A stretch of DNA of 64,000 nt from Anaeramoeba flamelloides. Lineage: Eukaryota > Metamonada > Anaeramoebidae. The stretch spans positions 7,874,001-7,938,000 of the forward strand of contig JANTQA010000047.1 of assembly GCA_027625915.1 (NCBI GenBank), read 5' to 3'. The notes below the pieces were generated by a model. The model worked only from the letters and a program-made list of their open reading frames with translations, was not told the origin of the DNA and did no database searches. The position numbers were made by a program, and so were the translations under genes. Below, piece by piece: positions 1 to 11,790 of this stretch; positions within the stretch are counted from its first letter, which is position 1; each line of letters starts with the position of its first letter.

Positions 1-223
1 ACAAAACTTTTTGTTCAATTCCCTTTTTGGTAAATCTTTAAGCTCTACTTTCAAAACAGTTCTTTACAGAGAGTATTTAGAAGGGCAACTCATTTTACAA
101 TGTTTTTGAATACTAAAACCAATAAAATTCTTGATCCATTTTTTATTGAAATCCAAGCTAAAAAAAATTAACAAAATGAAAATCGAAGTAAAAACTTGCA
201 AATATTTTTTTGAATTTGTTATA
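1..223. mobile_element. Family C element, left part cut by window edge
   Basis: Matches the interior and right end of the family C copy at 29981-30213 (CAATTTCC..., AACAGTT.TT.TACAGAG.ATTT, TTTGAATTTGTTAT). The left end lies before position 1. Confidence 0.6.
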
Positions 224-390
224 CCAATTAATCAAATCTTAAAAAGTGAAATTGTTTGTTTAAGCAAATATAAATATAAACTGCTTTAAATATTCATTTT
301 GTTAATAAAAAAAAATTGGAAAACAACCAAGAATTGTTTTGTTTTTGATTCCAAAATTTAAAAAAATAATTTGGAATTATTATCCCTAAT

Positions 391-953
391 TTAAGGTTTA
401 CAATCCCTCAAATTTATAAAAAGATTATCTTGTGTTGGATATGACGACTTGTTATTTTGGTTCTTAGTTTATCGATCTTGAACTTGATGTGTGCTTCAAG
501 AGTGGTTCAAAAAGGCAATTTTTGACAATTTATTTATTTTTTTTTATTTCGAAATCCGAATTGAACAGTCTAATCCAATAGGCTGGTAGGTATTTAAGAA
601 TGTGATTTTTGGGTTGTTGATTGAACTTTTCCTTTCCCTTTGATTCAATGAACTAATTACAAAAAAATGCTTTAAAAGATCCAAATAAAACCAAACAGAA
701 AAAAAATTTTCAATTGGCAACCTACAAATAACATTTTTTTATAACTTAAAAACCTTCCAATATATGAGTATTACACTCTTCAATTTGGATTTCGAAATAA
801 AAAAAAATAAATAAATTGTCAAAAATTGCCTTTTTGAACCACTCTTGAAGCACACATCAAGTTCAAGATCGATAAACTAAGAACCAAATTAACAAGTCGT
901 CATATCCAACACGAGATAATCTTTTTACAAATTTCAGGGATTGTAAACCTTAA
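391..953. mobile_element. Family A foldback element, copy 1 (TTAA-bounded)
   Basis: 563 bp with inverted arms of about 170 bp. The ends read TTAAGGTTTACAATCCCT and AGGGATTGTAAACCTTAA. The arms share ATCTTGTGTTGGATATGACG and its complement, and GTGTGCTTCAAGAGTGGTTC and its complement. Related copies lie at 42584-43151 and 61270-61827, with an end fragment at 43440-43493. No transposase frame. TTAA at both ends fits a piggyBac-type target site, but TTAA is common here. Confidence 0.85.
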
Positions 954-1564
954 ATGTTTTTTTTAATAAAATAATTTATTTTCACTCCACAAATATTCTT
1001 TTTTTAACAATTGCTTGGAATAAAATCATTTTTTTAATTAAATCTTATCTAAATTGATCAAAGTTTTTGATCTAACCGGATAAAATATAATTGGTAGAAA
1101 TATTAAAAACCTTAAATTTTGAAAAATTACAAACTAATCCAAATTTTTCAACACTTGAAAATGAGAATATTAATTGGTATACTGGGTAACAAAAATAATT
1201 AGATTTAGAATTAAAAGTTTTAACTATTAACCAAATTGGAAAATTCTACTTGTTGGAAAGTTAAAACAATCTCTAAAAATTATAAAACAACAAGCTTTCA
1301 ATTTCAAACACTTGTGCCATCGGGTGTCTAGCTTTTCCAAAATATAAAAGAATTAAGTAAAATCTAATGGCGCTTAGGATAAATGTAATTTTCTCTCTTC
1401 AAAAATAAATAACTAAATAAATTGATCAAAGTTTTTAGATTCATTAAATTAATGTGATGATCAAAAGTAAATCTTGAAATTAATGAAAACAATTGTTTTT
1501 TATTTTATTCAAAAATTAAACTTTGTTTCTGTCAAATTTTAGTAACATTTTTTTCAAATTACAA

Positions 1565-1890
1565 TTATTTTTTATATAATTGACCTATGGAGAATAAATA
1601 AGAAATAAGTAGAATAATAAAAATCCAAGGATAGTTGATACCCGTCTGGAATAAAACTAATAAATAAATAGATTTTCAAAAAAATTGAAAAACCCAAAAT
1701 TCTTTGGGAACCTTTGAGAAAAACATAAATGCTCATTTTGATCTTCCAATTGAAAAGATCCAAATAAATACCAATAGAAATCAATATGATTTCTCTTCAA
1801 TCATTTTCACTGTTTCAATAACCTTAGAATAACATATTTTTACCGAGTGAATATCGATGTTGCAATAAAAAAAAAATTTGCAAATGAATT
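1565..1890. repeat. Family L repeat, copy 1
   Basis: Aligns with 50775-51475 and, inverted, with 26775-27160: ATAATTGACCTATGGAG, AAATAAGAAATAA, GTTGATACCCGTCTGGAA, AATAGAAATCAATATGATTT, TTTCAATAACCTTAGAATAAC. Confidence 0.65.
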
Positions 1891-3408
1891 AGGTTTCAAA
1901 AAAAAATCAGAAAAGTAAAAACAAAAATGAGAAAAAATGTCAAAAAATGATGTCAATTTTAAAATTTCCAAAATTTAAATTTTTTCTTCTAATATTGATT
2001 CAAACCCTTTTAAACACATGTAATTCACTCACCACAATTGGGTCTCATTTGACTGGAAAATGGTTTATTATTGAAGAAGTGTAAATTACACTCTAGTTGT
2101 TCTTATGCTTAAATTTTCATTCAGAAATTTAAGCGTAAAATCATAAGATTTCCACAATTATGAATTAATGAAAATAATTTCAAATTGTCATAGTTTAAAA
2201 TAAATTAATTGGGATTTATTTCTTTTAATTTATTTAGAAATATTAGCCCTTCATTTTCATGGGAATGGTACACCCATCAAAAATATTTTTTTAAATTTCC
2301 CACTTGATGAAATTTGAGAAAATTTAAATTTGTCACCAAATGTTTAAACAATATTTTATATCCTAGAATATAATAAATTTTTTTAAAATGAAGAAATTGA
2401 TGTTTAATTTTTCAATTTCTTCGTTTTTTCGAATTGGAAGAAAAAAAAATGAAAAATGCTTTATAAATAACAAAATTATGTTGACTAAACAAAAATCAGA
2501 AACCTAATATTGGTAGACCTAAAATAAGTGAAAGATCAAATAATATGATAAAGATTTTCAGTTCTTCATCAAAAAATTTTCTAATTTCAAAAAGACCACT
2601 AAAAAAGAAATAAATCAATCATAAAGAAAAAATTCACAAGGTTTAATAAATTTGTAAAAAAAAAAAAAATCTATTAAAGAGGTTAGCTTGATAAAAAAAT
2701 ATTTCAATTGATAAAACAAACTTGATTACAAATTTCAATTTTTTTTTTTGCCTACAATAACAAAAAATTAAATTCTAATACAAAAAAAAATATAATTTTT
2801 ATGTTACAGCCATTTTAAAAATGTGAAGAACTATTTGAAAACTTTTATCAAGTTATCTATTTTAAAAAAGTGAAAATTTTGTTAGAATTAAAACTTTTTT
2901 AACAAGTTTTCTGTTTAAATAAAGTGAGAGATCAATCTTTAAATATGTTGTATGAGGATGAAGTCAAGAAATCAAGAAAACACTTTTTAAAAAAATGTTT
3001 TATACTTTATTAAAACAAAAAACTTTAGAAAAGTTTTAATTATGACAAAATCATAAAAAAAAAAAAGTAATCACTTTTTGATAATTACTATACAAAATCT
3101 AGACTTTTTTTTCACCGAAAATATTTAACACAATTTTCAAGAATTAACTTTATTGTTAATAAAAAGAATAAGTTTCTTTTTTTTCATTTTATATTAGGAA
3201 TATGTTGAAATTTTTATATTTAAAAAAAATAGACTCATAAATTAATAAATTGTTTAGATGAGGTTAACTCGCCTATTTCATAAACAAAAACAAACATTAC
3301 AAAAAAAAAAATATTTAATGATCTCAACAAGATTTCATTTTATTTTTAAAAAAGACTAGTCCCTTAAGGTAAATTATTTAAAATCTAAATAATGAATTAG
3401 TATGTATC

Positions 3409-3410
3409 TG

Positions 3411-3441
<31 letters not shown>
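3409..3441. repeat. (TA)n(TG)n microsatellite
   Basis: About 14 bases of TA repeat followed by 19 bases of TG repeat, upstream of the RGS exon. Confidence 0.9.
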
Positions 3442-3552
3442 ATTTATATATGCGAATATATGCGTATATCTATTACAAGTCAAATTTTTAACAACATTAT
3501 CCTAAAAAAAAAAAAAATTAAAAAATTTTGATATTAATATTAATACTAATAG

Positions 3553-5279
3553 ATTTAGAAGATCCACAAAAATTTGAAGAAAAAAAGCAATTATTAGAAA
3601 ATTCAATTTTAGAAAATAGAAATGAAATCATGTTAGCACAATTTCAAAGAATTGAACTTGAAGTTAAAAGAGATCGTTTAACATCAAAAATTGATTTATT
3701 AGATGGAGAACTCTCAAGACTCCAACAAGAAAAATTGGATTCAACAAAGCAAATCGTATCAAATAATATAACAATGTTTTTATCTGAACAGCCTGAAAAT
3801 TTAGAATTCAGTCAAGTCTTGGGCGATTTAATTTTAAAAGATAATAAGCTTACGAATGAATTAAATAAAAATCAAAATGAAAAGAATAATAACATGCAAG
3901 ATCAGGGTGAAGAAAGGAAAAAAGAAATGTTACAAGAGCAAGAAAAGGAAAATGAATTGAATGAAAAGGAAAATGAAATCAATAAGGGTGTTGATTGGAA
4001 TAATTTAAATTTAAATGATCGAACAAACATTAAGAAAGAATTAACAAAAATCCAAGAAAAAATCAATGTACAGAAGCAATTATTAAAAAAAATTAATGAA
4101 GAATTAGAAAAAACAAAGGAAGAGATTGAATTAAAGGAAAAAAATTTAACATCGTTAGGTATGAGATTTAAAATTGTCAATGACGAATATTTGCATTCGC
4201 AGCAGGTTGTGTCACAAATGAACTCCAAAATGGAAACCTTAAGGGAAGAGAGGGAATCGCAAATAAGGGATCACGAAGAGTTCATTGAAGATTTGGAGCA
4301 GCAAATTGAGGATTTAAAAATTTCTGAGCAAAGGATTGTCAAGGAGGGCAACGAAATGAAAAATAAGCTTGAGGATGAATATGTCTCGATCCAAAGCGAA
4401 AACAGGAAACTGAAAAAGGAAATTGAAGAGCTCAGCAAGGCCACTGAAGATGACGAAGACGAATCCGAAGAAAGGATCCGGATCGAAAGGGATCTGTCGA
4501 CGTTGCAAAACTTGGTGACGGGCTTTGCGTCGCAGATATTAGGTGAGGCGATCGGGTTCAAATCAATTGACGATTTGAAAACGTGCTTAGTCCGCGTGAA
4601 AAATTCAATGAAAAAGAAAACCACCGAAATCGAAACAATGCGAAGGGAATTAACAAAGCAGTCGCAATTATCGGAAACCTTTAAAGAGGAAATCAACGAG
4701 CTCACGAATCTGAAATCCGGTAAAAAAAAGGGTTTGTTCGGGAGGAAGAAAAAAAAAACACGCTCAAGCTCAATAGGCACCAATAGTAAAAGTTCATCCA
4801 AAAATTCTGATCGCGAAAATCAGTCAAACGATAACAACAATAATGAAGACAGCCTCGAGAAGATCAATGTCAAGGATTACCCCTTCATACACTTTGACAT
4901 TTTGCTGCAAAAGGAATCTTATTTGAAGCACTTTATGGAGTTTTTAGAAATCGAAATTAATCAAGAAAATTTGTTGTTTTGGATCGATGTAGAGAACTTT
5001 AAAATCGCCAAGGAAAAGGAGCTTGTTGGATTAGCTAACAAGATTTTTGAAAAGTATATTCCTGAGGGATCCAAATATCAAATCAATATTGATAGTCTAA
5101 CTCTTCAGAAAATTAAAGAAGGACTCGAAAAAATTAAACCAAACAGAACCCTTTTCAATGCCGCTCAACAAAAAATTTATGTTCTTCTGTTAAATGATTG
5201 CTTTCCTAGATTTATCGAATCTCAAAATTATGTAAATTTAATTAGAGAAAATCCGAAAATTGAGTGGGCAAATAAATAA
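3553..5279 (+). CDS. RGS-domain coiled-coil protein (5' exon missing)
   Basis: Probable GTPase-activating regulator of heterotrimeric G-protein alpha subunits. The reading frame gives about 575 residues. The first ~400 are highly charged (Glu/Lys/Gln/Asn) and look like long coiled coil. A basic Ser/Asn-rich linker follows (GLFGRKKKKTRSSS, then an Asn run). The C-terminal ~125 residues are an RGS domain: HFDILLQKESYLKHFMEFLE, then ENLLFWIDVENFK, then the closing helices with NRTLFNAAQQKIYVLL and CFPRFIES. The frame is open upstream of 3553 but has no ATG. It runs through ACTAATAG at 3545-3552, which looks like a 3' splice site of the type used elsewhere here, so this is a downstream exon entered in phase 1. 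The upstream exon was not found in the A/T-rich DNA before it. The domain is certain; the G-alpha partner is inferred from the family. Ends in TAA, with no further introns. Confidence 0.88.
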
Positions 5280-5656
5280 ATAAATTAAATGTTCTTTTTT
5301 TTATCTTTTCTCTTTTCTTTTTTGTCTTTTGTCTTTTCTTTTTTATTTTTTCTCTTTTTATTTTTCCTTTTTTTTTTCTTTTTTTTTTTTTATTTTTTAT
5401 TGCTGTTTATTTAAATATAATTTCACTTTTGTTTTTTTTTTTTTTTTTTTAATTCTTAAAGAATAATATTCTTTTGATTTAATCCGTTGATTTTTGGTTA
5501 TTTTATTTAATATAATTAGTTTTAATTATTTAAATAAAAATTAAATTACAATTTATTTTGCATTTTTTGTTTACTTTTAAAGAGGGATTTTAAATCAAAA
5601 TTTTAATTGTTTTCTCAAAATTTAATAAATATGTAAGTTTCAATAATCTAAACAAC

Positions 5657-6030
5657 ATTTCAAAAATTGTGACTCTCCTGAAATAATAAATTGAAAAAAA
5701 AAAATTATTCTTGAGTATTCAAGAACAATTAATAACTAAATCTGATTTGTAATTCACTTTTAAATCATTCTAAATATCTAAAAGCCTGATATTTAAAAAA
5801 TTAAAAAAAATAAAGCCAAAAACCAAAATAAAAATTGAGGAATAATTTTTGAAATGAGCATTACCGATTTTTTATTACTGAGCTTTCACTGGAAAAAAGT
5901 TAATAACAAGATTTTTTTCTTATAATTAAATTCATTTTAAAAGGCATTACATAGTCTCAATTTTCTTAATGATTATTGGTCTTTTCGAAGATCTCTTTTT
6001 TTTTTTCCACGTGATTTTTTTGCAAAAAAA
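5657..6030. mobile_element. Family K repeat, copy 1
   Basis: Core of ~200 bp with inverted ends ATTTCAAAAATTGTGACTC / AATTTTTGAAAT, then a ~170 bp tail (GCATTACCGATTTTTTATTA, AAAGGCATTACATAGTCTC, TTTCCACGTGATTTTTTTGC). Six copies in the window. Confidence 0.75.
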
Positions 6031-7752
6031 GTATAGCAAATGTAAAAAAAATCAAAAAAAAAAAAAACAAAAAGAAAAAAGGAAAAAAATGATTAAAATT
6101 TTGAAATTTTAAGAATATATTTTTTCTTCTAATATCCATTCAAACCCTTTGTACAGATGTAATTCGCTCCCTACAACTGGTTCTATTCAACTGGGAAATT
6201 GTCCAAGTCATTCTTTACAATTTATTGAAATGTGATAAAACTTAATTCGAAGTGGCATGGTGTTAAAATCTTTAGGATGGTTCACTTAATTCTCAATTGA
6301 TGTTATTAGACTTTTCTTTTAAAATAAATCACTAAATCCAACAAAATTTTTACCAAAGTAACTTTAATTAAAAATTTGAGTTTTTTATACTTTATTTTTT
6401 ATTTTTTTTTTTTTCCTATCGATTTAATATTAAAAGTAAAACCAATCCATGTTATTTGTATTAATAAAAATATAATTACATATTCTATATTTTTTTAACT
6501 TTGGAGTTTGAACATTAATGGTTCATCTACAAATTGGTATTGAAATGTAGATTTTTTTAAAATTTTGTAATTTTAAACAATCCATGGATTTTTTTTATTT
6601 GGGGAAACCAGCACTAGGTATTATTTACTTAATCGGATGTTTAGAGGTATGTGTGTAGTTTAAAAATGATCTGATTTGCATTCTATAGAAGTTTGCGTTA
6701 AATTTATGATTCCATATGGTGATGTATAATCCCTTAAAATCAGGTTTTATTTGTATTTAAAAAGAAAACTAAAAAATAAAAAAAAATGTTATGAATGTGG
6801 GGTTTTATTATGTATTAATCACTTTGTATCTTTATTACTTGGATTAGTAACAGGGGGTTTTATAATTGTAATTAAATAAAAGTTCGGATTGCTTTCTTTT
6901 TAAAATACTTGTCAATTCAAAAAGAAAAAAATAAAGTATACTTGCCGTACGATTTTTTTTGTAAATTCGATAACTGTCCTTTTAAATCAGTATAGTTTGT
7001 AAAACGTTCCAAAACAAGTGTGTTTTTATAATTTACTTAACCAAAAAAAAAAAAAAAAAATATTTACCTTGTAAAAAAACAGGGGTTAATAACCAAAAAT
7101 TGTCTAATATTTTTTAATTCTGGAATGTTTATAATAGAGATATTTTTATAAACATTATTCTACCGATTTCCTGTTGAACATTAAAGATATTTAAAATTAT
7201 GTTCACTTAAATTGGAATAAAACCTATTGGTAAACTTTTAAAGTCAATTTCGCTCTAATAGAAAAATCAGAATACCCAACAAACTCATAAAAAATTCGAT
7301 TTTATTAATAGTTACAGCACCATTCCAAAATTGAAAATTGTTAAATTTATAATTTTTTTGGTGTTTTTAATTTCAAATCTAATTCAAAAAATAAAGCCCG
7401 GTTTTAATTTTTGTTTTTTTTTTTTAAATAAATAAAGAAAAACTCCAACCAATTGTTAAAAAAATTGAACTTTATTATTATTTTACAATTAATATTTATT
7501 TGAATTTTGAAATTTTTTTTTTGGTAAATTTTGAACCAATCTAAGATAAAACTGAGAAAAGTGGGGAATTGGTGCCAAGCCATATGAATTTTGAACAAAT
7601 GATCTAATTACTCAAATAAGAAATAAAAAAAAAATGTATAAAGAAACAATCATGGAATAAAAGCCTTATATTTTTTTTTTCAAATAATTGTTAGAGTTTA
7701 AAAAAAGGATTGTACATTATTAAGGACAATTTTTTTTTGGTATCATTTTATT

Positions 7753-8178
7753 TATTTCACATGTGCAAAAAGTGATGTCTTAATATTTTAAGTTTATTTA
7801 CTAAATTTGTCATTTTTCCAAAAACTATAAAACTTTTCATGTGTGTCCCGATGGGGGGGGGGGGGGTTCTGGTCAATAAACTTTGGGTTTATAAGAGCAA
7901 AACAATTTATTTAATAATCAAATAAAAATTTTGGGGTTGTTTTTGTTTTTTGATTTCTGAAAATTATTTTCGATTTTTGAATTTCTGTTTCAATCCCAAA
8001 CCTTTTTATTTGATTATTAAATTAAAAATTTTGCAATCAGAACTCCAGCTTTGTTAACTAGAAAACTCTCATGCAGGGGCACACAGGAAAAATTATATTG
8101 TTTTTTGGAAAAATGATAAATTTAGGAAATAAACTGAAAATATTAAGACATCATTTTTTGTACATATGTTTGTGTGTA
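7753..8178. mobile_element. Family I long hairpin element with poly-G
   Basis: About 425 bp with ~100 bp outer arms (AATGATGTCTTAATATTTT and complement; ATTTTTCCAAAAA and complement) and a second inner pair (TAATAATCAAATAAAAATTTT and complement). A run of 14 G lies at 7853-7866, at the inner edge of the left arm only. Single copy in the window. Confidence 0.8.
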
Positions 8179-8291
8179 TTATTGAATTTTTTTTTTTTTT
8201 TTTGTCGTCTTATAATATGAGATAAAATTTTCTAGGGCTGGAAAAAGGTTAAAACATTTAAAACATATAAAGTTGTAGAAAAAAATGGAAA

Positions 8292-8305
8292 GGGGGGGGG
8301 GGGGG
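8292..8305 (+). repeat. Poly-G run of 14
   Basis: Fourteen consecutive G in A/T-rich surroundings, about 430 bp from a second 14-G run at 7853-7866. Confidence 0.9.
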
Positions 8306-8928
8306 TAATTTCAACAGAATTTTCGATGGGTAAACTTATCGAAAAAGTAAGGTAAGATCTATTAATAAATAAAAAAAAAATAATTAAAGACAACATGAAG
8401 AATTCAATACTATGGCATTTTTTCTAAAGGTATCTTTTGGTCAGGGTTTTCTTTGGTTGATCTATCGCAAAATTTGCTGAAAAAATTTGACTATTTTTGG
8501 CATCTCCAAAACCACTGCAAAAATTTCGATACAAAATGAGATCTAAATTGTATTATGTTGGTTAGGTTGAAAATAATATAATGGATTATTCTTTGAAAAT
8601 TAATTTGTTTCTTTTTGTTATTGATTTTGCTTTTTGTTTTTAGTCGGGTTTCAAGTCAAAAATCGTGTTCAACTTTTTATCCTGGGCTATTAAATCTATT
8701 AATCAGTTTTCGAAATTCCTTTCATTTTAGTGTTCTTAGTCCACATGGGATATGCACAAAATGTAAACTCACAAATTTAATTCCCTTCAGTCTAAGTCTA
8801 TTTGTAAAAGAAAAATCAACCTACCAGCCTCTAAACCTTTTCCCATTTATTATACAAGTGCCACTATATTTCTTGGAAACCTCAATTTGAAAAACACCAA
8901 GTTTAGTGACATTTTTTTCCTTTTTACT

Positions 8929-9392
8929 ATCATCAAAATAATGTGTGCCCAAAGCCAATAATCTATTTTCAAAATATAATTCATACTTTTTGTTTTTTTT
9001 CTTGTTACAATGGACATCCAATTCACTTCCCAATGTTATACCAAAGTTCAAATCAATTTTGAAGGTCAATCCTTTAGGTTTTCAGTAAATTTTAAATTAG
9101 GAATGCATATAGTTGAAAATTTTTTAGTATTTTCCTAATTTGCTCGAATTTTTTTGGTTTTTTTGATGAGAAAAATTTGATCTATTTTTTGAGATATAAT
9201 TGTCAAATTTGATCCTTTATTTTTAGAATTTCTTTTTTACATAATAGAACTTTAAGAAATCAACAACAAATTTATTTAAGGTTTATTGTCAGTTTCTTTG
9301 ATTGGTTTGTGAAGAGGTCTTTGATTTCAAAAAAACACACTTTTTATTTGAAACTTGAATTAAATTTTTTTAGCACGCATTATTTTGACAAC
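8929..9392. mobile_element. Family G inverted-repeat element, minus orientation
   Basis: 464 bp bounded by TCATCAAAATAATGTGTGC and GCACGCATTATTTTGACAAC. Related to 13001-13458 and 37858-38332. A minus-strand frame of 82 codons (8821-9069) crosses its edge and is not a gene. Confidence 0.75.
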
Positions 9393-10236
9393 AATATCAA
9401 CAAAAACTTTTAATAAAAAACTGAAACAATTCTTGATTTCAAAGTCCAAAAAGTAAATAAAAAAGCTTCTAAAAAGGTAACTCTCCAGAAAATATAAAGT
9501 TAGTATTAATTATATTTTGAAGTATGGAAGAAATAAAAGGGTTTTACAATTTTTTTTGGCTTATTTAATAGTATTTTAAACCCCAAACGAACAAAAAAAT
9601 TATTCACAAAAACAATTACTTATGTTGTAGGTTAATGGTTCTCTAAAGATATAAATTCCTTGAAAAAAAACCTCAATGTTAATGTTTCATTTTTATGTTA
9701 CAAGATTCTCTTCATCAAAACTCAGTACTTCTTTTCAAAATTAATTTATAAAAATTAAATTTGAATGGAAAACTAGAAAGAATGATTAATTTGGCATGTG
9801 TACAAGTTTCTTAATTTGGTATAATTTCAAAATTAAATTGAAAATCAAAAGAGAATTAAAAGTAAAAAATCAAATTTAATTCGAAAAATTATTGGATTAT
9901 TTTTCAAACCCATTTTTTTTCACAATTAACTTCTCTCAAATCGATTCTAGAGAACACTTTCACAACTAGGTTGGAAAATTGGTGTCATTTTCTCTTCGAT
10001 TTCAATCATAAAGAAATCTTTTTTTTAAACAAACAACCCTTCATCAATTATTGATCACTTTTAATTCAAAACCAGACTGGGATTTTATAAAATTGTTTTT
10101 CTTGTTTAAATTATGAGGTTATCCCTTTATTTATTTCAAAACATTTTGTGCAAAATAAAATGCTCAAATTAAGTTAGTCATTTTTTCAAAATTAAATTAT
10201 TTGGATTTTTCAAACAGATCTTGAACAAAAATAATT

Positions 10237-10944
10237 ATGAACGTAATTTGTCTTGAAGGGCCTCATGGTAGTGGTAAAGTAAGTAATTTATTCAAGTTTT
10301 TAACATTTTTCTTTTTCTTTTTTGTTTTTTAAGAACAACCTTTTTCAACTTGTTACCGGAATCTTATTCGAATCTACAAATAAAAAAAATAATAAAAAAA
10401 AAAATAGTCCTCATTAACTTCACAATGCGAAGAAGCAGGAATAAAAATTTTGGATGAAGCATTTTTAGATCTCCCAAAATATGCATTGCACCCACAAACA
10501 TTGACCATGGAACTCCAATGGGTCAGCAACTGGTTTCAAAGAATTCTGAAAAAATGCTATGACATGCAACAGAACAGAAATGAAGAAGATGCTATACCTT
10601 TGTTTATTGCAGATCGTTCGCCCTTTTCCGCAGTTTACTACGCCTCAAATGGCAAAGTCCTCGAACCAGTTATTAGGAAAATGATTCAAGAACTAAAAGA
10701 AAAAGCAAACATAAACATCATTACGGTGTATTTAAAAACCGAAAAAGAATTGCTATGGAGCAGAGTTCTTGCAAGATTAGAAAAGGAGCCAGAAAGGAAA
10801 AATTTGAACGAAGACAATCGCAATTTTCTTGACACCACAGTCGAATGGTACGATAACTTTGAATGGGATCAGACTATCAATAATAACAAGCAAAGCTTGA
10901 AATCATTAAGAAAGCAATTGCTAACACTTGAATATACTTGGTAA
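10237..10944 (+). CDS. P-loop nucleoside/nucleotide kinase (dNK/TMPK-like)
   Basis: Likely phosphorylates a deoxynucleoside or nucleoside monophosphate using ATP. There are two exons, 10237-10278 and 10408-10944, joined in phase 0 across a 129 bp GTAAGT...ATAG intron. The product is 192 residues. The intron cuts inside the Walker A loop: MNVICLEGPHGSGK | SSLTSQCEEAG, so only splicing restores GPHGSGKSS. Later motifs fit the deoxynucleoside-kinase/thymidylate-kinase fold: an acidic DEAFLD after the P-loop, DRSPFSAVYYA (the DRS motif), VYLKTEKELLWSRV and an Arg/Lys-rich lid RLEKEPERK. Length matches these families (about 190-240 residues). No targeting peptide is seen, so it is probably cytosolic. 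The start is the first ATG and lies directly before the beta-strand and P-loop, as is usual. Substrate cannot be read from sequence; an uncharacterised AAA-type small kinase is the main alternative. Confidence 0.85.
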
Positions 10945-11554
10945 ATCTGTCAAGTGCATGTTGAAAAAGAAACGTTTTTTTTTTTTATTTGTTCATCCTT
11001 TTGCATTCCTCTTTGTTAATAGTAAATATTTTAACTTTTTTTATTCAAAAAAAAAAATAAAGAATTTTTTTTTGAAGTAATTTAAAAATAAAAAAATTAA
11101 TTATAATATTTTAGTTTCTTGTTTAATTTGATTTCCAGAAATATTTTGTTCAATTGTTATTTTTTCGTTTGGAAAAGTATAAATACTTGAAAGAATAATT
11201 TTTTATTTCATTTTGTTTTAAATTACTTTTTTCAAAAACATACAAAAAAAACAACAAAATCTTAAAAAAAAAAGAAGAAATTGACAAGAACATTTAGTTC
11301 TTTTCAAAATAAGACACAAAAAACTCGAAAAATCATCAAAGATTCACGACTTATGGAACGAGTTAACAAAAAACAAAATCTTTTAATAAATTTAAGAGCT
11401 AAATTTAAAAAATTTTACCTCTTCTTTAAATTTAAAAATGAAGGAAAAAATCTGATTACTTTAATTCCAGACCAACTTTTAAATTCTAATAGTAATTGTA
11501 AAAAAAAGATCAAAATTTTCCTACAGGTTTCCAAAATATTCACTTTCTAAGAAA

Positions 11555-11790
11555 TACTGATAAATTCAAATAAAATTCTGAAAAAGTTTTTCGACATTTT
11601 ACAATTTACAAATTTTTTTACACAAGCTTTGAATAAATACAATTTTTTGGTTTGGACATCTAAAAACTCTGTAAAATTAGTTTCATATAAAAAAATTCTT
11701 TCGCTTGAGTTGTTGTAATAGTTGAGTTAATTAATTACAAAAATGCAAATTGAACGAAAAATTTTATTCAATTTATTTGACTTTATCAGA
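11555..11790. mobile_element. Family C ~240 bp inverted-repeat element, copy 1
   Basis: Begins TACTGATAAATTCAAA and ends with the complement TTGACTTTATCAG. Shares TTTACAAATTTTTTTACACA, CTTGAGTTGTT and AGTTGAGTTAATT with the copy at 43192-43431. Non-coding. Confidence 0.8.

Larger units (their letters stand above)
954..3552. other. Spacer before the RGS exon
   Basis: A/T-rich, no supported gene. Holds a family L copy (1565-1890), a stretch shared with 6100-6195 and 51560-51660 (TTTTTTCTTCTAATAT, CAAACCCTTT, ACTGG), and the TA/TG microsatellite. The missing first exon of the RGS gene should lie here or further upstream. Confidence 0.6.
5280..10236. other. Spacer between RGS and kinase genes
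   Basis: Begins with a T-rich 3' flank (5290-5450). Contains repeats K1, I and G (8929-9392) and two poly-G runs. The stretch 8640-8925 is less A/T-rich and, on the minus strand, reads KLGVFQIEVSKKYSGTCI up to a GTAGGT donor-like site. It may be a decayed exon, but no gene model can be supported. Confidence 0.5.

Noticed and set aside
8615-8890. 91-codon plus-strand frame
   Set aside because: Starts at TTG and has no motif. The opposite strand of the same stretch looks at least as coding.
8821-9069. 82-codon minus-strand frame with protein-like composition
   Set aside because: It has no ATG, crosses the edge of a family G element, and its apparent paralogues are copies of that DNA element with stops.
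11281-11550. 89-codon plus-strand frame rich in Lys and Asn
   Set aside because: No ATG at its start, no recognisable motif, ends just before a family C element. Composition is that of A/T-rich non-coding DNA; without transcript data it cannot be supported.
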